Assembly (NCBI RefSeq): GCF_003597675.1
Contig: NZ_CP030827.1
Location: 310,001 to 374,000 of the forward strand
Direction of reading: 5' to 3'
From: Neorhizobium sp. NCHU2750
Lineage (GTDB): Bacteria; Pseudomonadota; Alphaproteobacteria; Rhizobiales; Rhizobiaceae
DNA: 64,000 nucleotides
The translations under genes were made by a program, and so were the position numbers. A model generated the notes under the pieces. That model was not told the origin of the DNA. It ran no database searches and saw only the letters and a program-made list of their open reading frames with translations. The first letter of the stretch is position 1; the number at the start of each line of letters is the position of its first letter. This document shows, one piece after another, positions 37,550-48,223 of this stretch.

Positions 37550-39436
37550 CTATTCGCTGGCTTTTTGCTGAGGCGCTGCCGTTGGCCAGAGGATGGGGCT
37601 CGGCCATGCGCCGCCGATGAAAAAGCCGAGCGGCGCGCCGCCATCCTTCGACAGGACCGAAGCCGAAAGCGCCAGGCTGCGGGTGGCAAGCGGCACAGCC
37701 CCCTTCATCGAGATCGTCTCGTTTCGTCCGGCAATCTCGGCCTTGTCGAAATTGGCGATCCCGTCGCGGATCACCGCCGACGCATTGATGCTGTCGAAAT
37801 CCACCGCGCCGGTGGCTGCGGCGCCGAGCGGGAAATAGGGTTTCTGCCCGGCCAGTTGGCGGATCACCGCCATGTCTACTCCGGTCAACCTGCCGGGACC
37901 GGCCTGGAAGCTCAGCGAGCCAGTCGCGGCGTTCCAGGCACCCTCGTTGATCGGCTGAGGCACGTCGAGCGCGATGTCGAGTGATCCCTGCGCCTGCGGT
38001 ATCGGTCCCGCAAGCTGCAATTGCTGCGCAAGCGCAGCGAAATCGGCGCCGCGGATCGACGCGCGGAAGGCAACCGCCCGCCGCTTGTCGTCCTTCCCGG
38101 ACGCTTCGCTGCCGGCCGGTTCCACGCCCTTGGTTTCCTTGATCGTGCTGATCCTGCCGGTCAGGCGCCCCGGCTGCAGGTCGCTGTCGAGTATGTCGAG
38201 ACGGAACTGGTCGGACACGTTCATCAGCCCGAGCGCAATGTCATGGATCTGGACTGCGCCGAGCGTCGCAATCTGCGAAGAGAGCCTGAGATCGAGTTCC
38301 AGATCGGTCATCAGCGAGGGAAGCGCATGCGGCTCCTTCATGATCGTCGGTTCGAGTGCTGCAAGCAGGCGCAGGAGATCGATACGGTCGAAGGCCAGCG
38401 TGCCGGACAGTTTCGAGCGGCCGGCATCGGGTATGTCGACTTCCATCAATCCGGTGGCATGCTCGTCATTGAGCCCGAGGGATAGATTTTCAAACCGCAA
38501 TTCCTGTCGGTCGGCAATCAGCTTGGCGCTGAAGGAGGCCGATTGCAGCCCGTCCACCAGCGCGGGATTGAACCCGGCCCAGCGCATCAGCGCCGGCATG
38601 TCGGAAGCCTGCAATTCGGCATCGCCGGAGAAATAGCCTCGTCGGGTCAGGCTGGCGATGCCATCGAATGTCGCCTGGCCGAAATCCGAGTTCGCCCGCC
38701 CCTGAAATTCGCCGCTTCGCCCGTCGAGAAGCAGAAGCGGCTGGGTGCTGCGCAGGTCGAGCTCGATCTTCTTGCCGCGCAGCATCGCTTCCATTCGCCC
38801 CGAAGCAGGCGCAGAAAGGTGTGGCCAACCCATTCTGCCGTCGATCGCGTCGATGCGCAGCGCTGCCTCGCCGGGGCCGGCGGCGATCTCGATTACCCCG
38901 TTTATCACCTGCATCTCGCCGACCGGAGCATCGAGCCCGGCGGGAAGCGTCTGGTGGTCGCCATTGGCCGTGACTTTCGTCATCGCGTCCATCAGCAGGC
39001 CACCCTGCGCCCAGCGCAGATGGCCATCAGCGTCGCGGTCGAGATAGACACGCGGATGGACGAGCCTGAAGTCCTTGAATACCGGGCGATCCAGCAAGGC
39101 CTCCATCAGGTCGAACGACGCCGATAGTGAATCGATCTTCGCCAGCACCTTCTGGTCTTCGGTTCCGCTGCGCTGAATGGTGATATCGGAAAGCGTCACC
39201 TTCGGATGCGGCCAGAAGCGGATCGTAGACACGCCGCCGATCGTCGCTTCGTGTCCGGTCCATTGTTCGACGGATTGCTCGATATGCTCCCTGATCATTT
39301 TCTCCGAGATCAGGAAGGGTGTGACGATCCGGAAAATCGCAACCGCCAGGATCACCAGCGCAGCCGCGATCAGCAGCACTCGGCCATAGGGCCGGCTGGC
39401 ATGCCTGCGGATGGTGTGGGCGGCTTTTGTGAACAT
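37550..39436 (-). CDS. AsmA family protein
   Basis: 628 residues. One N-terminal membrane anchor (RVLLIAAALVILAVAIFRIV, about residues 19-38), then a large extracytoplasmic part with the AsmA pattern: a first domain with GHEATIGGVSTIRFWPHPKV and a C-terminal GAVDFDSINASAVIRDGIAN domain. AsmA-like proteins are linked to lipid transport and outer-membrane homeostasis. Convergent with potI (24 bp between stops). From memory an AsmA-type gene holds the same place in S. meliloti. Confidence 0.8.
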   Translation of the reverse strand: MFTKAAHTIRRHASRPYGRVLLIAAALVILAVAIFRIVTPFLISEKMIREHIEQSVEQWTGHEATIGGVSTIRFWPHPKVTLSDITIQRSGTEDQKVLAKIDSLSASFDLMEALLDRPVFKDFRLVHPRVYLDRDADGHLRWAQGGLLMDAMTKVTANGDHQTLPAGLDAPVGEMQVINGVIEIAAGPGEAALRIDAIDGRMGWPHLSAPASGRMEAMLRGKKIELDLRSTQPLLLLDGRSGEFQGRANSDFGQATFDGIASLTRRGYFSGDAELQASDMPALMRWAGFNPALVDGLQSASFSAKLIADRQELRFENLSLGLNDEHATGLMEVDIPDAGRSKLSGTLAFDRIDLLRLLAALEPTIMKEPHALPSLMTDLELDLRLSSQIATLGAVQIHDIALGLMNVSDQFRLDILDSDLQPGRLTGRISTIKETKGVEPAGSEASGKDDKRRAVAFRASIRGADFAALAQQLQLAGPIPQAQGSLDIALDVPQPINEGAWNAATGSLSFQAGPGRLTGVDMAVIRQLAGQKPYFPLGAAATGAVDFDSINASAVIRDGIANFDKAEIAGRNETISMKGAVPLATRSLALSASVLSKDGGAPLGFFIGGAWPSPILWPTAAPQQKASE

Positions 39437-39584
39437 GCAAGGCGCATATAGGAAATGCAGTTGAGGCGCAATTCAGGCAGTCCATCGAGAAATGGGCTTG
39501 CACGACCGCAGCCTGCGACATCTTATACACATCCGCGTGTGCCGGCAGGGGGAGGCCGGACACAAAGCGATGAAAGGGAGGATT

Positions 39585-41546
<1,962 letters not shown>

Positions 41547-41548
41547 TC

Positions 41549-41565
41549 TTGCTGCGATGCAGCAA
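41549..41565 (+). terminator. Short hairpin just after acetoacetyl-CoA synthetase
   Basis: TTGCTGC-GAT-GCAGCAA, a 7-bp perfect stem directly after the stop codon, without a T-run. It may be a 3'-end stabiliser rather than a terminator. Confidence 0.4.
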
Positions 41566-41599
41566 TACATGGACCCGTCTCATTTCGGGACATGTTTAA

Positions 41600-41750
41600 G
41601 CGGTTGTTGAGTGACGTTCGTCAAATGCGGGGCGTAACGGCCCGAACCGGTGTATCAATACCGTCATGCGATGAAGCTTGAGGCGCACCCCGCACCCCGT
41701 CGTCGTTGAACAGCACAATTTCTAAAGGCAGCCCCGGCTGCCTTCTTTTT
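41600..41750 (+). ncRNA. Candidate small RNA or 3'UTR ending in a strong terminator
   Basis: The 341-bp gap between acetoacetyl-CoA synthetase and the cbrA-like gene has no convincing reading frame. It ends, on the plus strand, in AAGGCAGCC / GGCTGCCTT followed by CTTTTT (41725-41750), 179 bp past the stop of the synthetase. Either the mRNA has a long 3' tail or a separate transcript of about 100-150 nt ends here. No known family recognised; the 5' end is a guess. Confidence 0.3.
41725..41750 (+). terminator. Rho-independent terminator
   Basis: 9-bp GC-rich stem AAGGCAGCC / GGCTGCCTT followed by C and five T on the plus strand; the reverse strand lacks a good T-run. Confidence 0.8.
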
Positions 41751-41887
41751 AAACCCGGATACATGCATAGCGCGAAAAATGTGATATTTAGTCACGTTAT
41801 GGAGCCGCTCTTCCATCATGTCGCAACCGCGCATCATGGATGGGAGAGGACGCATGGGGACGGGAGGCAAGCCCCCGCCTTTTGATC

Positions 41888-44800
41888 TCAGCTCGCCAGA
41901 ACCCGTTGCGAGGGGAAGGTGATCTCCACCAGCGTGCCCTCGTTCGGCGCCGACGAAATCGAGAAATTCGCCCGGTTGGCATCCACCATCGCCTTCGTCA
42001 GCGGCAGGCCGAGGCCTGTGCCGTCACCGCGCTTGCGCGAGGCACCAGCCACCTGACGGAACGGCTTCATCGCGAGCTCAAGCTCGGCGCGGGTCATGCC
42101 GATGCCGGTATCGCGGATCCGCAACACAACGCTGCCATTCGCCTCATAGGCCGTCGATACGACGATCTGGCCGCCGGACGGGGTGAAGCGGATGGCGTTC
42201 GACAGGATGTTGAGCACGATCTGCTTGATCGAGCGCAAATCCGCCACCACCTGCGGCACGGTCTGCGAGAGCGAGGTGCGGATGATCACGCGCTGGCCAT
42301 TGGCCTGCGGCTGCACCAGCGACACCGCTTCCGACACGGTCTCGTTGAGGCCGACCGAGACGAAGTCGAGATCCAGCTCGCCGGCTTCGATCTTGGAAAT
42401 GTCGAGAAGGTCGTTGACGATATCGAGCACATGCCGTCCCGAGCGGCCGATATCGTTGGAATATTCGATATAGCGCGGATGGCCGACAGGCCCGAGCCGT
42501 TCGGAGGCCATCATGTCGGCAAAGCCGATGATTGCATTGAGCGGCGTACGGATCTCGTGGCTCACATGCGCCAGGAACTCGCTCTTGTGTGCATTGGCCG
42601 TCTCGGCGGCACGCTTGGCGGTGCGCAACTCCTCTTCGGTCCGCTTCCACTGGGTAATGTCGCGGATCACGGCGCAATAGCCGTTGGACGAGGTCAGCCG
42701 GCCGATCGTCATGAACAGCGGAATGAAGCCGCCGGATGCCTCGCGACCGATCACCTCGCGCCCGTCGTTCAGCACGCTCGCAACGCCGTGGCCGGACAGG
42801 CCTGCCAGATAGTCGATGATTGCCCGCTGGCTCTCATGGGCAAACAGCGTGACGAAGGGCTTGCCGTTGATTTCTTCGGCATCGAAATTGAACAGCGCGC
42901 TCGCCGCCCGGTTCAGCGAGCGGATCTCGCCGTCCGCCCCGATGATCACCACGCCATCGGTCGCCGTCTCCAGAATGGCCCGCATCTCGTCGACTTCGAC
43001 CTGCAGCTTGGCCAATTGGTCGGCGGTGCGAAGCGGCCTGAGCGGCAGCACGTTGGCGCCGGATGTTTCCGGATGTTCCGGCTCTGCGGCCGCCACCGGC
43101 ATCAGCGCCAGCATCAGCGCCGAAGCGTCATTCCAGCGGATCGACTGCAGCCGCGCCGTGACCGGCACGATCACGTCATCGGCGCGCACCACCACCATGC
43201 CGCCGGCATGGGTGGTCTTGTCTTCCAGTTCCTGCCGCTGCAGCAGCGCATCGAGCCCGCCGATATCGGCAAGAGCCTCGAGCGTCGAATAGCCGGTCAT
43301 CTTGAGGAATTCGCCATTGGCATGGATCAGCCGGTCGCCGGCATGCACCAGCAGGGCCACCGGCATCTGGTCGATGATCTCTTCCGAAAGCCCGATCCGG
43401 TCGCGCCCCGGCATCATCGCCGCAAGCGCTGCCGCATCTGCCGGCGAGGGGAGGTGGTCTGTCTCTGCCTGCTCCCGCTCGTAGCCTTCGCCATGCCCGA
43501 CACTGCTCTCATCGGCGGCATCGTGCCCGGCGAAATCGTCACCGGACACCGCGTCGGATAGCTCTTCCACGCCATGCGTCTCAGGCTCGGCGATCTCGCC
43601 AGCAGCCTGCAATGTGTCTGCCCCGGTCTCTTCGACTTCAGCCTGTTGCGAACCAGTCTGTTCCAAACCAGCCTCGGGAGCCGGGGCCGAATCATCCTCG
43701 GCCTCGTACGCTTCGACTTCACTATCGAAGGTGGACGCATCGGCCGTCGCGATATGGTCGTCGCCGTGCGCTACGTCTGAACCATCGCTCTCATTTTCGG
43801 TCGCCTGCGAGGGCTGATGATCGTGATCATCCGTCGCCGCCATCGAGGGTGTGGTAGCCGCCTGATGCTCGTCCTCGGTCACGATAGCGGCCGGTTCGGC
43901 CTTGCGGCCTGCTTCCGCATCCTCCGTCGATCTGACGAATGTATCGAGCCGGCGCGCGATCTCCTGGAAATTCGCCTGTTCGCCGGGGCTCAGCCGCGAA
44001 CGATGTTCCTCCAGATGGATCACCTTGTCGGAGATCCGACGGCCGGGATTGTCGACCAGCCTCAGGGCCGGGGGCTCGCCCGCCGGCCATTCATGCGCAG
44101 CTTCGTCGATGACCGCCGGCTGTTCCTCGGGCTGGTGGTCCGCATCTGCTTCGTCCGCCGCCGCATGTTCGGCGCCATCGTCTGCCGTTGCGTGAACGGC
44201 AGCCTCGTCTTCCACTTCGTGGCTTGCAGGCCTCGTCTGTTGCAGGTCGTCCGTGGACTGATGGTCCTGTGGCAGAGTATCCCGAGCGGCTTCATTGCCG
44301 GTATCTTCCGGCATATCGTCGGCGACGCCGGTGTTATCTGCCACCACCTCGGCGGCAGGCTCGCTCGCCTCAGGTGCCTCAGCCTCCATCAGGCCATGGC
44401 CTTCCCCGGCCGTGGCAGGAGCCTCCGCTGTATCGTCGACATGAGCGGTGTCGCCCGCCACATCGTCATTGTCCAAATGCGGATTGCCGAGCGACAGTCC
44501 CGCCGCATTCGGATCCTCTGCCGCATCGCCCATGCGAACGATGCCGAAGCCGCGGAAACCGTCGAATTCGCGCGCCCGCGTATAGGTCGGCAGGGCTGCG
44601 AGATCGACCGGAACGACCAGAGACGTGCCCTCCACCGGCCACCAGATCGTCCGGCCGGACCAGGTGTCGCGGCGGCTGAGAAGTTCGGCGATCTTGCCGT
44701 CCGGATCGAGGTTGAAAAGTGCGGCAAGGTCGGAAAATGCCATGCCGGAAATATCCGCTGCATGCGGCCCGACGGCATCGGCAAATTCCCGCGACACTTC

Positions 44801-46438
44801 GCTGAACCGGCCGGAAGCGTCGATCTTCCAGACGAAGCGCACGGTCTTCATCAGCAGCTGCGGCTCGAATTTCTCGTCCGCCACGGGCGCAAGCTCGGCG
44901 TCGTCATCGACGAGAACCGGCGCTTGTTCGGGCACCGCCTCGGGCGCAACCTCGGACATTGCCTCGGATGTATCCGCAGAAGCTTCGTCGCTCACGCCAT
45001 GGGCTGTCTGCTCCAACGCAGCGCCGTCGTCTTCCGCAGCGGTTTCGCTCGAGTGATGCGCCTCGACGGGCTCGTTTCCTTGATCGTGAGCCTCAGCGGC
45101 CTGATCGGCCGCCACGTCATCCAAGACCACGTCGTCCGAGGCCGTGTCATCCACAATGGCCGTCTCGCCGGCATGCTGAAGCGTCGCGTCCTGCTCTTCG
45201 GCCGGCTCTCCACCCGTCGCATCTGCGAAATGCGTCTTCTCAGCCTCGCCGACGACGATGGACTCTTCCGGAGCGACCATCTCGCCAGCCGGCTCCGGCG
45301 CATCATCCATCTCCGCCTCGGCATCGTCTGCCGCATGCATCGTCTCGTCCGGGAGTGGGATCACATCGTCGGCCGGAAGGTTTTCGCCATGCGGTTCGTC
45401 TTCGCCGGCGTTCTCCGGCTGCAGCGCATGCTCGCCGATACCGTCCGCTGCAGGCTCGTCCCGTGCCAAAAGATCCGCCGCATCGCTCGCGGCAGCCAAG
45501 GCATCCGGCTCTTCGCCGGTTGCCATGTCATCTGCCGGCTCGGCTGCATCCGGCGTACCCTCGAGCGAAATCTCTTCCTCGATCTCCGGATTGTCCTCGA
45601 TCGCGGCCACCGCGCTGAGCGCATCCTCATAGTCCGGCGTCTCGCCGGACGAGATCTCTGCCGTCTCGATCGCAGCCGGCATGGCATTGGCCATCAGTAC
45701 CGGTGCAACGATCGCAGGCGCTTCCGGCACCACCGCCTCGGTGGACGCAGGCGCGGTTACGGCTGTATCCTGGCTGCGGGTCGCGCCGACGACGAAGAGA
45801 AGGTTGAGCGCCGGATCTTCCGACACCTGGCCGATCGCAGCCGGCAGATAACCGCCGGAGGTCGAGACTGGCCGCTTGATCAGCCGGTGGCGATCATTGC
45901 CGACCATCGACACCAGCATGCGCGTCGTCTGCACGGAAATTGCCAGTGCCGGAAACTGGCCGGATTGCGCCAGCACCGCGCCCTGCTCGTCGAGCACGGC
46001 CATATGCGTTTCGGGGTCGTCGAACCCTTCGATCAGTCGCGCTGCCCGTTCGGCAAGCGAAAGCTTCTGGTTGTCGACCGGCACGCAGAGCAGGATGCAG
46101 GATTTGTTCTGCACCGTGATCATCTCGCAGCGCGCCTGCACGGCGACCCTGAGGAACCCGGAGGCGATGCGCACGGTAAATGTGCGGCGATCGCCGACGG
46201 CGCTGAGCGAACGGGCCACCGGCTCCACCTGGCGGAACATCAGTTCTCCGCGGTCGAGGCCCTGGTCGAGGAAATCATAGATCGAGGCAAAGCCGAACAG
46301 CGCCGCTCCGCGACCGTTCGCCCAGGAAACCGAGCGCAGGTCGGCGGAAAAAAGCACGACCGCCATACCCGCAGCAAAGGCTTCGCTGACACGGTCGTGT
46401 ACGGCGACGTCGATGAAAGGATATTGCACGTCAGACAT
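41888..46438 (-). CDS. cbrA: CbrA/PdhS-type multi-PAS sensor histidine kinase with long acidic linkers
   Basis: 1516 residues, no membrane segment seen. N-terminal PAS-like part (about 1-240), an acidic, low-complexity stretch (about 262-520), a middle PAS-like domain (FVWKIDASGRFSEVSREF, about 530-670), a second acidic stretch (about 675-1000) broken by a basic conserved island RRISDKVIHLEEHRSRLSP near 800, two PAS domains (about 1005-1120 and 1150-1270), then HisKA (HVSHEIRTPLNAIIGF, phospho-His near 1290) and HATPase (NILSNAIRFT, DTGIGM, GTGLGL). The kinase end matches the DivJ/PleC/PdhS family that controls DivK and cell-cycle progression; synteny with acsA2 and a phasin points to S. meliloti CbrA, but that protein is about 850 residues (from memory). 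Start ATG 46438 (MSDVQYPF). Confidence 0.8.
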   Translation of the reverse strand: MSDVQYPFIDVAVHDRVSEAFAAGMAVVLFSADLRSVSWANGRGAALFGFASIYDFLDQGLDRGELMFRQVEPVARSLSAVGDRRTFTVRIASGFLRVAVQARCEMITVQNKSCILLCVPVDNQKLSLAERAARLIEGFDDPETHMAVLDEQGAVLAQSGQFPALAISVQTTRMLVSMVGNDRHRLIKRPVSTSGGYLPAAIGQVSEDPALNLLFVVGATRSQDTAVTAPASTEAVVPEAPAIVAPVLMANAMPAAIETAEISSGETPDYEDALSAVAAIEDNPEIEEEISLEGTPDAAEPADDMATGEEPDALAAASDAADLLARDEPAADGIGEHALQPENAGEDEPHGENLPADDVIPLPDETMHAADDAEAEMDDAPEPAGEMVAPEESIVVGEAEKTHFADATGGEPAEEQDATLQHAGETAIVDDTASDDVVLDDVAADQAAEAHDQGNEPVEAHHSSETAAEDDGAALEQTAHGVSDEASADTSEAMSEVAPEAVPEQAPVLVDDDAELAPVADEKFEPQLLMKTVRFVWKIDASGRFSEVSREFADAVGPHAADISGMAFSDLAALFNLDPDGKIAELLSRRDTWSGRTIWWPVEGTSLVVPVDLAALPTYTRAREFDGFRGFGIVRMGDAAEDPNAAGLSLGNPHLDNDDVAGDTAHVDDTAEAPATAGEGHGLMEAEAPEASEPAAEVVADNTGVADDMPEDTGNEAARDTLPQDHQSTDDLQQTRPASHEVEDEAAVHATADDGAEHAAADEADADHQPEEQPAVIDEAAHEWPAGEPPALRLVDNPGRRISDKVIHLEEHRSRLSPGEQANFQEIARRLDTFVRSTEDAEAGRKAEPAAIVTEDEHQAATTPSMAATDDHDHQPSQATENESDGSDVAHGDDHIATADASTFDSEVEAYEAEDDSAPAPEAGLEQTGSQQAEVEETGADTLQAAGEIAEPETHGVEELSDAVSGDDFAGHDAADESSVGHGEGYEREQAETDHLPSPADAAALAAMMPGRDRIGLSEEIIDQMPVALLVHAGDRLIHANGEFLKMTGYSTLEALADIGGLDALLQRQELEDKTTHAGGMVVVRADDVIVPVTARLQSIRWNDASALMLALMPVAAAEPEHPETSGANVLPLRPLRTADQLAKLQVEVDEMRAILETATDGVVIIGADGEIRSLNRAASALFNFDAEEINGKPFVTLFAHESQRAIIDYLAGLSGHGVASVLNDGREVIGREASGGFIPLFMTIGRLTSSNGYCAVIRDITQWKRTEEELRTAKRAAETANAHKSEFLAHVSHEIRTPLNAIIGFADMMASERLGPVGHPRYIEYSNDIGRSGRHVLDIVNDLLDISKIEAGELDLDFVSVGLNETVSEAVSLVQPQANGQRVIIRTSLSQTVPQVVADLRSIKQIVLNILSNAIRFTPSGGQIVVSTAYEANGSVVLRIRDTGIGMTRAELELAMKPFRQVAGASRKRGDGTGLGLPLTKAMVDANRANFSISSAPNEGTLVEITFPSQRVLAS

Positions 46439-46674
46439 GGGCCAGCCTGTGAATTTACCTGTCGGCCCATAAGGCCATGGAATTAACCTCTTGTTAATAT
46501 CCCGCCCCCTTCGAAGGGTCCACAAGGGAGGCGAGGAACGCGTAAACAGGGTTAACGCCGGCCGGTTGTTCACTGCTTCATGTTGCAATGCACAATGGCA
46601 TCGACTATATTTACGGCAGAGGAGGCCCGGCGCTGCCTGTTTTTTCGCCGGACCGGATTTTGGAGGACCTGGAT

Positions 46675-47118
46675 ATGGCTTTTACCGACGATATTTTCTC
46701 TTTTTCCGCTTTCGATCCGGCCAAGCTCACGCAAGGCTGGCGCGAATTTGCCGAACAAGGCACGACCAGTTCCCGCGATGCCTACGGTAGGATGAAAAAC
46801 GCCGCCGAGGAAGCCACCCAGACCATGCAATCCACAATCCATTCGGCCCAGGCGGGCACGATGGAATTCGGCCTGAAGGCGATGGACGCGCTGCGCACCA
46901 ATACGGAAATGTCGCTCTCCCACATGGAGCAGCTGATCAGCGCCAAGTCCTTTTCCGAGGTTGTCGAACTGCAGACCGCTTTCGTGCGCAAGCAGGCGGA
47001 ATTTACCGTCGAGCAGGCAAGGACGATGCAGGAAGCGGCCCGGAAAATGGCCGATGATGTTGCAAAGCCCGGTAAGGAAGCCGCCGAAAAGGTGATGGGC
47101 GCCTTCAAGGGCGCCTGA
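46675..47118 (+). CDS. Phasin family protein
   Basis: 147 residues, no Cys or Pro-rich parts, mostly amphipathic helix: FDPAKLTQGWREFAEQG, then AEEATQTMQSTIHSAQAGT and FSEVVELQTAFVRKQAEF, the phasin core pattern. Phasins coat polyhydroxybutyrate granules. GGAGG lies 9 nt before ATG 46675; a longer reading from 46588 lacks a ribosome site. Divergent from the cbrA-like kinase. Confidence 0.85.
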   Translation: MAFTDDIFSFSAFDPAKLTQGWREFAEQGTTSSRDAYGRMKNAAEEATQTMQSTIHSAQAGTMEFGLKAMDALRTNTEMSLSHMEQLISAKSFSEVVELQTAFVRKQAEFTVEQARTMQEAARKMADDVAKPGKEAAEKVMGAFKGA

Positions 47119-47290
47119 GCTGAAAAGAGCCGCGCCGCCGGAAGGCTTCAAAGCATGCTTTCCGCGCGCCATCGTCGCGTAGCGGTGATCCCACCACGAT
47201 CCGGGATAGCTCGAATTTGTGCCTGCAAGGGACTTGCAATCTTCATGCGATGGCCGTATGTGACCGGTCAGCGTCGCTTCGGCGACCTAT

Positions 47291-47367
47291 GCGGTTGTAG
47301 CTCAGTTGGTTAGAGCGCAGGTTTGTGGCACCTGAGGTCGGTGGTTCGACCCCACTCAACCGTACCA
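47291..47367 (+). tRNA. tRNA-His (GTG), CCA encoded
   Basis: 77 nt cloverleaf: acceptor GCGGTTG pairs with CAACCGT, D arm GCTCAGTTGGTTAGAGC, anticodon arm CAGGT-TTGTGGC-ACCTG with anticodon GTG, T arm GGTGGTTCGACCCCACT, discriminator A73, then CCA. Position 1 is G opposite U72 with A73, and no G-1 is paired; this is the known alphaproteobacterial tRNA-His form. Confidence 0.95.
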
Positions 47368-47428
47368 TCCCGCCACCCAGAAAGTTCGATAATCACAAGG
47401 ACTTACTGGGTGGCGGGAGAATTCTCCC
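47368..47428. repeat. Inverted repeats immediately after tRNA-His
   Basis: TCCCGCCACCCAG at 47368-47380 and its exact complement at 47406-47418 form a 13-bp stem with a 25-nt loop, beginning at the base after the tRNA CCA. The right arm overlaps a second perfect palindrome GGGAGAATTCTCCC (47415-47428), so the two stems exclude each other. It may be a tRNA 3' processing/termination structure or the edge of an insertion. Bases 47429-47701 hold no gene I can support. Confidence 0.6.
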
Positions 47429-47701
47429 AGGCCGTATCATGTTGTCCCGTTAAATTTGAGACAAAGCCCGGTATCCGCTCAGGATGTTGTTTCCTGCGGC
47501 TTCGATTGCGCCGTTTCGGTCCTGTTTCTCGCCCTGAATACCCAGCCCCTCCCGGCAAACGTGCTCCAGCCTTTCAGGGATCAGCCTCGCGCCAGTTTGC
47601 ACGGCGACAATGTGGCCGATATGCAAGGTAGCGCTGCCTTGCGCGCGTGGGCCTTGCTCGACGCAAGGAACGCGGCACTGGTCGCCTTTGGGGGTATGTT
47701 T

Positions 47702-48097
47702 ATGAAGACGGTGATCACGTTCGGTACGTTCGATATGCTGCATGTCGGCCATATCCGGATACTTGAACGTGCCAAGAGGCTTGGCGACCGGCTTCTGGTC
47801 GGTGTGTCGAGCGACGAGCTCAATTTCCGCAAGAAGCAGAAGAGCGCGATCTACAACGAGCAGGATCGCATGGAGATCATCCGTTCGATCGCTTTTGTCG
47901 ATGACGTTTTCCTCGAGGAATCTCTTGAGCTGAAGGGCGAATACATCAAGCAGTTTTCCGCCGACATCCTCGTCATGGGTGATGACTGGGAAGGCCGGTT
48001 CGATATGTTCAACGACCTGTGCCAGGTCGTCTATCTCCCCCGCACGTTGGGAATATCGACGACGGAAACGCTCGAATACATAAGGGTAGGCGCCTGA
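47702..48097 (+). CDS. Glycerol-3-phosphate cytidylyltransferase (TagD-like)
   Basis: 131 residues, the standard TagD length. It makes CDP-glycerol from CTP and sn-glycerol-3-phosphate. The nucleotidyltransferase motif GTFDMLHVGH is at residues 8-17 and the C-terminal RTLGISTTE signature is intact. The start ATG 47702 has GGGGG upstream. It is followed by a CDP-glycerol transferase-like gene, so the two form a donor-plus-transferase pair for a glycerol-phosphate-decorated surface polymer. Such teichoic-acid-type chemistry is uncommon but known in Gram-negative capsules and LPS. Confidence 0.9.
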   Translation: MKTVITFGTFDMLHVGHIRILERAKRLGDRLLVGVSSDELNFRKKQKSAIYNEQDRMEIIRSIAFVDDVFLEESLELKGEYIKQFSADILVMGDDWEGRFDMFNDLCQVVYLPRTLGISTTETLEYIRVGA

Positions 48098-48223
48098 GGG
48101 CACCTCCTTCGAAGCGGAGGCCGTCTCAAGCCAGATATGCCTCAACGGTTTTGGTCTTGATATCTCTCGGCGGGGAAACGTGGTCCGGCCGATGGCAGGG
48201 CGCTGGCGGGTAAAGGTCTTGCA

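Noticed and set aside
43817..46486. 889-codon plus-strand frame opposite the cbrA-like gene
   Set aside because: Arg/His/Gly-rich translation without domains; it mirrors the acidic linkers of the real kinase.
47456..47701. N-terminal extension of the TagD-like protein
   Set aside because: The frame is open but the extra 82 residues match nothing in TagD, and a ribosome site is next to ATG 47702.
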